Shown piece by piece: positions 1 through 7,186 of a stretch of 64,000 bases of DNA (its first letter is position 1; each line of letters starts with the position of its first letter). The notes under the pieces were generated by a model. That model was not told the origin of the DNA. It worked only from the letters and a program-made list of their open reading frames with translations, and searched no databases. The translations under genes and the position numbers were made by a program. The stretch lies in assembly GCF_014250475.1 (NCBI RefSeq), contig NZ_CP060204.1, forward strand, positions 1,129,001 through 1,193,000, in the 5' to 3' direction. Source of the stretch: Selenomonas timonae. GTDB lineage: Bacteria > Bacillota > Negativicutes > Selenomonadales > Selenomonadaceae.

Positions 1-1410
1 ATTCAGACCTTTGACGCTCTGCGCGACACTCTCGAACGCGCCATTGTGGACGAGCCGGGGCTGTCCGTGCGCGACGGCGGCATCATCCGCACGGGCTACG
101 ACGCGGCGCTCGACGAACTGCGCGTCTTTTCCCACGACAGCAAGAGTCTTTTGCAGGAGATGGAGGAGCGCGAGCGCACGCGCACGGGCATCAAGACGCT
201 CAAGATCGGCTACAACAAGGTCTTCGGCTACTACATCGAGGTGCGCCATAGCGGGCGCGACCAAGTGCCCGACGACTACATCCGCAAGCAGACTCTTGCG
301 AACACGGAGCGTTTCATCACGGAGGAGCTGAAGGACTTCGAGGCGAAGATTCTCGGCGCAGAGGAGAAGATCACGGCGCTGGAGTACCATATCTTTACGA
401 CGCTGCGCGACGAGGTCAAGGCACAGCTTGTGCCGATACAGAACGTCGCGCGGGCGATTGCGCGCGTCGATGTTCTGCAGAGCCTCGCCGAAGCGGCGGC
501 ATCCTACCGCTACGTCCGCCCGAAGGTGACGGCGGACGGGACGATCCTCATACGGGACGGACGTCATCCACTCGTGGAGCGTATCTTGGAGCGTGAGATT
601 TTCGTCCCAAACGACACGGAACTCAGTCACGGCGGCACGGAGACGATGCTCATTACAGGGCCGAATATGGCGGGAAAATCCACCTATATGCGGCAGGTCG
701 CGCTCCTCACACTCATGGCGCAGGTCGGCAGCTTCGTCCCCGCGCGCACAGCGGAGATCGCACCCGTCGACCGCATCTTCACGCGCATCGGTGCGAGCGA
801 TGACCTCGTGAGCGGACAGAGCACCTTCATGGTGGAGATGAACGAGGTCGCCCAGATTTTACGTGAGGCGACGCGCGATAGCCTCGTCATCCTCGACGAG
901 ATCGGGCGCGGCACGAGCACCTTCGACGGTATGAGTATTGCGCGTGCGGTCGTGGAGCACATTGACACACGTATCCACGCAAAGACGCTTTTCGCGACCC
1001 ACTACCACGAGCTGACGGAGATGGAGAATGAGCACATCCGCAACTACTGCATTGCTGTACGCGAAAAGGGGAAAAACGTCGCCTTCCTGCGGCGCATTGT
1101 CGCGGGTGCGGCAGACAAGTCCTACGGCATCCACGTCGCACGTCTCGCAGGACTGCCCACGAAAGTGACGGCGCGTGCCGAGGAGATTCTGCACGCACTT
1201 GAGCAAAAGGAATCTGCAAGCGCGGCGGCCGAGATACCCGTCGCGAGCGCGCAGGAAACGCCGCTCACCGACGGCATGGCATCCCTCTTTGCGGACGGAA
1301 CACTCGCAGAGCTGCGGACGCTCGATGTGATGACCATGACGCCGCTCGAGGCGATGAACACACTCTATCGTTTGCAGGAGCAGGCACGGAAGGAGGCAGG
1401 AGAGGCATGA
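1..1410 (+). CDS. mutS: DNA mismatch repair protein MutS (3' part)
   Basis: The reading frame is open from base 1, so the gene starts before the window and only about the last 469 residues are present. MutS recognises mismatches and couples this to ATP hydrolysis. The C-terminal ATPase is complete: Walker A GPNMAGKSTYMRQ near base 660, the signature ending DEIGRGTSTFDG near 895, and the ATHYHELTEM segment near 1000. The start of the fragment is part of the lever/clamp region. A low-complexity Ala/Glu stretch precedes the C-terminal helices. The stop overlaps the mutL start by 4 bases (ATGA), so the two are translationally coupled. Identity is secure from motifs and from the neighbour. Confidence 0.97.
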   Translation: MQTFDALRDTLERAIVDEPGLSVRDGGIIRTGYDAALDELRVFSHDSKSLLQEMEERERTRTGIKTLKIGYNKVFGYYIEVRHSGRDQVPDDYIRKQTLANTERFITEELKDFEAKILGAEEKITALEYHIFTTLRDEVKAQLVPIQNVARAIARVDVLQSLAEAAASYRYVRPKVTADGTILIRDGRHPLVERILEREIFVPNDTELSHGGTETMLITGPNMAGKSTYMRQVALLTLMAQVGSFVPARTAEIAPVDRIFTRIGASDDLVSGQSTFMVEMNEVAQILREATRDSLVILDEIGRGTSTFDGMSIARAVVEHIDTRIHAKTLFATHYHELTEMENEHIRNYCIAVREKGKNVAFLRRIVAGAADKSYGIHVARLAGLPTKVTARAEEILHALEQKESASAAAEIPVASAQETPLTDGMASLFADGTLAELRTLDVMTMTPLEAMNTLYRLQEQARKEAGEA

Positions 1411-3308
1411 CGCGAATTCATGTACTGGACGATACGACCATCAACAAGATTGCGGCGGGGGAGGGCGTGGGGCGTCCTGCCTCCCTCGTGAAGGAACTGG
1501 GCGAGAACGCGGTGGATGCGGGCGCGGCCGCCGTCGAGATCGAAATAATGGGCGGCGGTGTCAGTTTCATTCGCGTGACGGACAACGGGCGCGGCATGAC
1601 GCGCGAGGATGCAGAGACAGCGATCCTGCGCCACGCGACGAGCAAGATCACGTCCGTCTCCGACCTGCAAACGGTCGCAACCCTCGGCTTTCGCGGCGAG
1701 GCACTGCCGACGATTGCCTCCGTCTCACGTTTCTCCCTCCTTACGCGGCAGGCGTCAGATGATCTTGGCACGCGCGTGGATATCCTCGGCGGTAAGACGC
1801 CCGAGATTGAGGACGCGGGCTGCGAGATTGGGACAACCGTGCGCGTGGAGGATCTTTTTTTCAACACGCCTGCGCGCAAGAAATTTCTCAAGACGAATAC
1901 GACCGAGGCGGGCAAAATCAGCGACTACGTGATCCGCCTCGCACTCTCGCGTCCTGACATCGCGTTCCGGTTCATCAACAACAACCGCCTCACCATCATG
2001 ACGGCGGGCGACGACAGCCTGCGCCGTACGATTGAGAGCCTCTACGGGCACGACACGGCGGGCGCACTCATCCCGCTCGACTTTGCGGACGAGGAAGCGG
2101 AGATTCGGATCACGGGCTACATCTCGAAGCCCTCGATGATCCGCAGCAGTCGCGCGTGGCAGACGTATATCGTCAACGGGCGCACGATACAGAACCGTGC
2201 GATTGCAAAGGCAATTGACAATGTATACCGTGCGCTCGTGCCGAAGATGGGCTTTCCGCTCGCAGTCCTGCGCATCGAAGTACCCCAGCGTACGATTGAC
2301 GTGAACGTGCATCCGCAGAAAACGGAGATGAAATTCGAGGATGAGGGGCGCATCTTCAAGGCGGTCTATAAGAGCGTCCTCGACGCGATCCGCAGCGCGG
2401 CGGGAGAGACGGCGGCGATCGCGGCGGCGGTCGAAAAGCCGAGCTTTCACTATGAAGCCGTCCCTCTGAACGTCGGTGCAGGGATGAATACGGGGGCACA
2501 CGGGGCGTTTGCCGCAGCTTCCCCACAGATGAATACACCGCCCGCAGCGTCCCACTCCACTCACAACTATGCCATGCCGCCCATCCGTCCGCAGACCGTG
2601 CATGAGGCACTGCAATGGCGCGGGCAGAGCATCGACCTGCGTGCGGCACAAGATGCAGTTGGTGCGGCGCGCATGGATGAGCGCGACACACTTGCGGCGG
2701 CATCATCGGCAGAGAACACAGGCATTGAGGGGAATCTTCTCCCCATCGGGCAGGTTGATCTCACCTACATCATCGCACAGAGCGCGCAGACCCTCTACAT
2801 CGTTGATCAGCACGCAGCGCACGAGCGCATTCTCTTTGACCGATTCTCGGCACAGGCGGACGGCATCCCGTCTCAGCAGATGCTCGTGCACGCGATCCTT
2901 TCCTTCGATGCGCATGAGGCGCAGTACATCGATGAGAATGCAGAGTTGTTTGACCGTCTCGGCTTCCATCTCGAGCCTGCGGGCGAGCGGGAATATCGCC
3001 TGACCGAGGCGCCCGCCGACATCCCGCTCGATGAGGCAGAGGAGACAATTCGCGAGATCCTCGTCTCGCTCGGCGACCTGCACGCGGCGACACCTGCGAA
3101 TTTGCGTCAGGCGGGGATTGCAACGATGGCATGCCGCGCCGCAATCAAGGCGGGCGAGGAACTGAACGTGCGACAGATGGAGATCCTGCTTGACGAGCTG
3201 CGCAGTACGCCGTTCCCCTTTACCTGCCCGCACGGACGCCCGACCATTTTGAAGTTCGATACACACGACCTCGCAAAGATGTTCAAGCGCACGGGGTTCA
3301 ACCTCTGA
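1407..3308 (+). CDS. mutL: DNA mismatch repair protein MutL
   Basis: 633 residues, normal for a MutL with endonuclease activity. The N-terminal GHKL ATPase shows the catalytic Glu/Asn in ENAVDAGA, DNGRGM, RHATSKI and TLGFRGEALP. A Pro/Ala-rich linker (about residues 335-430) leads to the C-terminal dimerisation/endonuclease domain with DQHAAHERILFD, MACRAAIKAGEE and CPHGRPT. Two oddities: the normally near-invariant [20 protein letters not shown] block reads AAGEGVGRPASLVKELGENA here, and the last acidic residue of the DQHA(X)2E(X)4E metal motif is Asp instead of Glu. The catalytic Glu is kept. It starts inside mutS and its stop overlaps the next gene by one base, so the three form one transcription unit. 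Confidence 0.97.
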   Translation: MTRIHVLDDTTINKIAAGEGVGRPASLVKELGENAVDAGAAAVEIEIMGGGVSFIRVTDNGRGMTREDAETAILRHATSKITSVSDLQTVATLGFRGEALPTIASVSRFSLLTRQASDDLGTRVDILGGKTPEIEDAGCEIGTTVRVEDLFFNTPARKKFLKTNTTEAGKISDYVIRLALSRPDIAFRFINNNRLTIMTAGDDSLRRTIESLYGHDTAGALIPLDFADEEAEIRITGYISKPSMIRSSRAWQTYIVNGRTIQNRAIAKAIDNVYRALVPKMGFPLAVLRIEVPQRTIDVNVHPQKTEMKFEDEGRIFKAVYKSVLDAIRSAAGETAAIAAAVEKPSFHYEAVPLNVGAGMNTGAHGAFAAASPQMNTPPAASHSTHNYAMPPIRPQTVHEALQWRGQSIDLRAAQDAVGAARMDERDTLAAASSAENTGIEGNLLPIGQVDLTYIIAQSAQTLYIVDQHAAHERILFDRFSAQADGIPSQQMLVHAILSFDAHEAQYIDENAELFDRLGFHLEPAGEREYRLTEAPADIPLDEAEETIREILVSLGDLHAATPANLRQAGIATMACRAAIKAGEELNVRQMEILLDELRSTPFPFTCPHGRPTILKFDTHDLAKMFKRTGFNL

Positions 3309-4114
3309 TGCCGGAGCAAAGCAAAATCAGCGCCATCGTCACAACTGTACGGCGCGGACAGCGGTATACAGAGGCGAATCGTGCACTCGCGGAGCGTACG
3401 GCGGCAGCGCTCTCCATCCCGAACGTCCCGCGCGGCAATGATTCGCTCGAGGAGATGCGCGCGGCATACGGCGTGGATGCAGTGCTCGTTGCGCGGCGCG
3501 GACTCCTCACGCTCGTCACGGCGGAGGGAGAGCTCTTTTTTCACCCCGGCATGTCGCATCTGAGGATCAAGAATCTCCTCCTCGGACACGGCGACCACCT
3601 TGTGAGTGCGCTTGGGCTGACCGAGGGTATGAGCGTCCTTGACTGCACGCTCGGTACGGGGGCAGACGCGATTGTCGAGAGCTTTGCCGTCGGTGCGTCG
3701 GGTGCGGTGACGGCGCTCGAGTCGAACGCGCTGATTGCGGCGGTGATTGCGGACGGGCTCGCACACGCGACGGGCGACAACTACGATATGCACGCGGCAA
3801 TGCGCCGCATCGAGGTGCATCATGCGGACGCACTCGACTATCTGCGCACGCAGGAGACGGGGAGTCATGATGTTGTCTACTTCGACCCCATGTTCCGCCG
3901 TCCGCTTCACGAGAGCGCGGGCATGAACGCCCTGCGTGTTCTCGCGGATATGCGCGCGCTCACGGAGGAGACGATTGCTGAGGCATGCCGCGTTGCACGC
4001 CGCCGCGTCGCCATGAAGGAGCGGCGAGAGAGTGCCGAGTTCGCCCGCCTCGGTTTCGATACCCTCACGGGCGGCAAGTACAGCCGCATCGCGTACGGTG
4101 TGATGGAGCTATAA
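3308..4114 (+). CDS. class I SAM-dependent methyltransferase, RsmJ-like
   Basis: 268 residues. It has a Rossmann-type methyltransferase core: SAM-binding VLDCTLGTGADA near residue 110, an acidic loop at ALESN, and a catalytic-type VVYFDPMFRRP near residue 190. DPMF is typical of RsmJ, which makes m2G1516 in 16S rRNA, and of related proteins in Firmicutes. The N-terminal 80 residues resemble the RsmJ N-domain only loosely, so the exact substrate is inferred. It begins on the last base of the mutL stop codon and is followed by a terminator, so it is the last gene of the mutS-mutL unit. The family is confident, the rRNA target less so. Confidence 0.8.
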   Translation: MPEQSKISAIVTTVRRGQRYTEANRALAERTAAALSIPNVPRGNDSLEEMRAAYGVDAVLVARRGLLTLVTAEGELFFHPGMSHLRIKNLLLGHGDHLVSALGLTEGMSVLDCTLGTGADAIVESFAVGASGAVTALESNALIAAVIADGLAHATGDNYDMHAAMRRIEVHHADALDYLRTQETGSHDVVYFDPMFRRPLHESAGMNALRVLADMRALTEETIAEACRVARRRVAMKERRESAEFARLGFDTLTGGKYSRIAYGVMEL

Positions 4115-4144
4115 AAATTTTTATTTCCATTTAAGTTTATCCCA

Positions 4145-4175
4145 CATTCCACCGATATACACGGTGGAATGTTTT
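4145..4175 (+). terminator. Rho-independent terminator after the mutSL unit
   Basis: A perfect 10-bp inverted repeat, CATTCCACCG / CGGTGGAATG, with a 7-nt loop, is followed by TTTT. It closes the mutS-mutL-methyltransferase transcript. Confidence 0.9.
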
Positions 4176-4185
4176 ATTCTAAAAA

Positions 4186-4352
4186 TAAGGAAGCACTGAT
4201 AAATTCAGCACCGCCATCTTGATGCATCCTTTTCGCCCTGCCTGTGTCAACAAATCCTCCACATAGCCTTTGCTATGCGTCCGGTTTGTTTCCTTGGCAG
4301 GACAAAAAATCTGCACCAATCTGACGGACTTAATTTTATCAGCGATTCCTTA
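4186..4352. mobile_element. MITE-like element with imperfect terminal inverted repeats
   Basis: About 167 bp, non-coding, bounded by TAAGGAAGCACTGATAAA at the left and the near-complement TTTATCAGCGATTCCTTA at the right (16 of 18 positions pair). Both ends start with TA, which would fit a TA target duplication of the IS630/mariner type; this is inference. No ORF of note lies inside. The right end is 3 bases from the Shine-Dalgarno site of the next gene, and the upstream terminator leaves no other room for that gene's promoter. The left-end sequence recurs once more in the window, inverted, at 52726-52739. I believe such elements are common in Selenomonas genomes but could not search. Confidence 0.65.
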
Positions 4353-4369
4353 CATAAGGAGGTGATGCG

Positions 4370-4747
4370 ATGAGGATTGCAGACGATTCGATAGCGCTGG
4401 TCGGGCAAGGATGCAGGGGAACCGACCACGGACGAAATGTGATGGGCAGCAGCGGAGCGTCGTTTGCACAGGTACTCAAGGGGGCAAGGGAGCGCGTCCG
4501 TTTCTCGCAGCATGCAGAGGAACGCTTGCAGCGGCGCGGTGTCATGCTCACACACACAGAGCTTGAGAAGCTCGGCAGTACGATTGACCGCATGCGGGAG
4601 AAGGGCGCAAGGGAAGCCCTGATCTACATGAAGGACAGTACGGCAATGGTCGTCTCTGTGACGAACCGCACCGTGATTACGGCGCTTGACGACGTGACCG
4701 CGGCAGACAGTATTTTTACGAACATTGACAGTGCAGCCATTATCTGA
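4370..4747 (+). CDS. flagellar operon protein (TIGR02530-like)
   Basis: 125 residues. The core FAQVLKGARERVRFSQHAEERL followed by a region ending in TNRTVITALDD matches the small 'flagellar operon protein' family usually found between flgD and flgE in Firmicutes. It probably helps hook assembly, but its biochemical role is unknown. Start ATG has an unusually perfect ribosome-binding site (AAGGAGGTGAT, 4356-4366, six bases from the AUG once the GGAGGT core is counted). There is no flgD upstream. Instead a MITE-like element sits directly before the ribosome-binding site. flgE follows after a 170-bp folded spacer. Confidence 0.8.
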   Translation: MRIADDSIALVGQGCRGTDHGRNVMGSSGASFAQVLKGARERVRFSQHAEERLQRRGVMLTHTELEKLGSTIDRMREKGAREALIYMKDSTAMVVSVTNRTVITALDDVTAADSIFTNIDSAAII

Positions 4748-4748
4748 G

Positions 4749-4908
4749 AAAAGCTGGACCTACGGGAGGCTTTTGACCGCGCGTGACTGGTGCGGTCAGC
4801 AGAGAGACAAGGGGATTGTCTCAAAAAGGAGCGCAGGGCATCTCTGCGGAGATCTGCGTCCTGTCAGAGCGATGGCTTTCCTTTGCACTGTCACACACAG
4901 CAAAGGAG
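4749..4908 (+). promoter_or_regulatory. structured leader of flgE with sequestered ribosome-binding site
   Basis: The spacer between the small flagellar gene and flgE can form a row of hairpins: AAAAGC/GCTTTT (4749-4754 with 4769-4774), GACCGC/GCGGTC (4775-4780 with 4792-4797), GAGACAA/TTGTCTC (4804-4810 with 4816-4822), a compound stem CGCAG..ATCTC-TGCG-GAGAT..CTGCG (4832-4858), and finally TCCTTTGC/GCAAAGGA (4879-4886 with 4900-4907). The last stem contains the flgE Shine-Dalgarno sequence. A second AAAGGA at 4825-4830 could compete for the same anti-SD strand. This looks like a translational switch. I do not recognise it as a known riboswitch class; the folding is by eye. Confidence 0.5.
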
Positions 4909-4917
4909 AGATTCATT

Positions 4918-6990
4918 ATGATGCGTTCCATGTTCTCGGGTGTTTCCGGTCTCAAAGGCCATCAGACCCGCATGGATGTTATCGGCAACAACATTGCGAA
5001 CGTCAACACGACAGGCTTCAAGGCGAGCCGCGTTACGTTCGCAGATATGATCTCGCAGAACCTCTCGGGTGCATCCTCGCCGAACGGCACGATCGGCGGC
5101 GTGAACCCGAAGCAGGTCGGTCTCGGCATGAGTGTGGCGAGTACCGATCTGATCTACACGAACGGCTCCGTCCAGCAGACGGGCAAGAACACGGACGTTG
5201 CAATCTCGCGCGGCGACGGGCTCTTCGTTGTCTCGCGCGGTGAGCAGAAGTTCTACACGCGTAACGGTGCGTTCGGCTTCGATGCAGAGGGCAACCTCAC
5301 GATCCCGAGCACGGGTCTCTATGTGCAGGGCTATATGGCAAACAACGGCGTCCTCAATGTCGCGGGTGACAATACGACGAAGATCCGGATCCCCGCAGGT
5401 AAGTCGATGGATGCAACGACGACGGCAACGGCATCCTATACGAAGAATCTGAATGCATCGACGCCGGGCTATGAGGTGGCAAACACACTGGTGCGGTACG
5501 CGGACGGCACATCGGGGACGGTGCAAAACTATAGCCCGACAGAACGCGGCAAGCTTGTTCTGAATATGGCTGACGGCAGCAAGATTCGTCTCTCGGGTAC
5601 GGCACCTACACAGACAGCTGGCGGGCATCCAACGGGAGCGCTCTACTCCTCGACCATTACTAGTATTACCGCAAAAACAGGCGGCACAGTCGATCTGGAG
5701 CTCGGCCTTGATTCGACAAATCCGTCCAGTCCTGTTGGGTTATATACGCCCCCTGCTACATGGCCAGGCACGCCGACAGCCATGGCTACCCCCGTAAATC
5801 TTACTGGTCTGACTTCCGGAACCTATTCCGTTGACGGCAAATATGACATTAGTGGAACAATCGACCATGTTGACAGCGTCGGTGCAGGGTCAACTGAGGT
5901 ATATGTGACGCTGAAGGAGGACAACAACATTACGCCGGGCACTAAGATCACCGTACGTGTCCCGAATCCGACGAGCTTCACCTATGCGGTTAATGATAAG
6001 TATACAGGTCAGCTCAAGATTGGCAAGGTGACAGGTCAGCTTGGAGCGATGGTGACAACTGCTGATGGCAACCAAGTGGCACTCAATGCTGTTACAGCGG
6101 TAACGGCGCCTAATCAGGCATACACGCATACAGCTGGTGGTACTGCTGCAGATGGAACGATTGCCTCGATCACACGAGAGGCCTTCTATGAGTATGGAGG
6201 CAGAACCGTTTCCAGCGTTGTGCTGAATACGAAGAGTGGCACTTCCATCGACGGACTGATCGGCAAGTCCTACAACGCGGGCGATACCTTCTATCCGTCG
6301 GTGGCGACGACGGTTACCGTGTATGATTCGCTTGGTGCAAAACATTCCGTTCCTGTTGTCTACACGAAGGCTGCGAACAATAAGTGGACGCTCTCGCTCG
6401 GCAGTGGCGGAGACACATTCAACATCACTGAGGCGGACGGTACGGTGACGACGGTTGCGCTGACCAAGACCGACCTCAACTTTGATACGGCGGGTGGGTA
6501 TGTCAGCGGCTCGGCGTCGCTGAACCTCACCTATACGAACGGTGCGGCGCCGCAGCAGGTCTCTATGAACCTCGCGGCAATCACTCAGTACTCAGGCACG
6601 TCGACGATCTCGGCGACTTCGGACGGCAATGCGGCAGGTACGCTCTCGAGTGTTGACATCGACAGCACGGGCGTCATCACGGGCACGTACACGAACGGCG
6701 TGCGCCAGAAAGAGGCGCAGATCGCAATGGCGCAGTTCAACAACCCGTCCGGTCTCACGAAGATGGGCGGCAACCTCTATCAGGAGTCGAACAACTCTGG
6801 TACGCGTACGATCAGCGGTGCGTCTGACATCGGCACAGAGCTCACTACGTCGGCACTCGAGATGTCCAACGTAGACATCGCCGACCAGTTCTCCGACATG
6901 ATCATCACGCAGCGCGGCTTCCAGTCGAACTCGAAGATCATCACGGTATCCGACGAGATGCTTGAGACCCTCATCAATATGAAGCGGTAA
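4918..6990 (+). CDS. flgE: flagellar hook protein FlgE
   Basis: 690 residues, much longer than the roughly 400 of enteric FlgE. The conserved rod/hook N-terminus (MFSGVSGLKGHQ, GNNIANVNTTGFKA) and C-terminus (SNVDIADQF, IITQRGFQSNSKIIT) are intact. The long middle (about residues 230-560) is Thr/Gly/Val-rich and would form surface domains. It polymerises into the universal joint outside the cell. The start ATG at 4918 was chosen over upstream in-frame codons because AAAGGAG lies 9 bases before it. That ribosome-binding site sits in a hairpin. Codon use in the central part (about 5600-6240) is more A/T-ending than at the ends. A terminator follows. Confidence 0.95.
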   Translation: MMRSMFSGVSGLKGHQTRMDVIGNNIANVNTTGFKASRVTFADMISQNLSGASSPNGTIGGVNPKQVGLGMSVASTDLIYTNGSVQQTGKNTDVAISRGDGLFVVSRGEQKFYTRNGAFGFDAEGNLTIPSTGLYVQGYMANNGVLNVAGDNTTKIRIPAGKSMDATTTATASYTKNLNASTPGYEVANTLVRYADGTSGTVQNYSPTERGKLVLNMADGSKIRLSGTAPTQTAGGHPTGALYSSTITSITAKTGGTVDLELGLDSTNPSSPVGLYTPPATWPGTPTAMATPVNLTGLTSGTYSVDGKYDISGTIDHVDSVGAGSTEVYVTLKEDNNITPGTKITVRVPNPTSFTYAVNDKYTGQLKIGKVTGQLGAMVTTADGNQVALNAVTAVTAPNQAYTHTAGGTAADGTIASITREAFYEYGGRTVSSVVLNTKSGTSIDGLIGKSYNAGDTFYPSVATTVTVYDSLGAKHSVPVVYTKAANNKWTLSLGSGGDTFNITEADGTVTTVALTKTDLNFDTAGGYVSGSASLNLTYTNGAAPQQVSMNLAAITQYSGTSTISATSDGNAAGTLSSVDIDSTGVITGTYTNGVRQKEAQIAMAQFNNPSGLTKMGGNLYQESNNSGTRTISGASDIGTELTTSALEMSNVDIADQFSDMIITQRGFQSNSKIITVSDEMLETLINMKR

Positions 6991-7007
6991 ACGAATATCT
7001 CCCGCGC

Positions 7008-7035
7008 AAGAGCCGCCCGTATGGGCGGCTCTTTG
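7008..7035 (+). terminator. Rho-independent terminator after flgE
   Basis: Inverted repeat AAGAGCCGCCC / GGGCGGCTCTT with a 4-nt loop and a short T-rich tail. It separates the hook genes from the transporter gene. Confidence 0.85.
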
Positions 7036-7110
7036 TATTGCGGCAGATGTTTTTTAAGATATAGTTTGCATTTATACCTAGAAGACTTTACTAATAACGC
7101 ATTCATGCTG

Positions 7111-7116
7111 TATAAT
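7111..7116 (+). promoter_or_regulatory. probable -10 box of the dicarboxylate transporter gene
   Basis: A perfect TATAAT lies 70 bases before the transporter start. The -35 region at 17-bp spacing (TTACTA) is weak, which would fit an activated promoter. Confidence 0.5.
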
Positions 7117-7186
7117 GACGCAAGATGTATTATATCTGTGCGGAGTGGGGACTCTGCGGAAGCATCAGAATGGGGGAATAATATTT

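Noticed and set aside
4210-4330. Possible sigma-54 promoter inside the MITE-like element (TTGGCAGG ... TCTGCACC)
   Set aside because: The GG and GC elements are spaced too far apart for a -24/-12 promoter.
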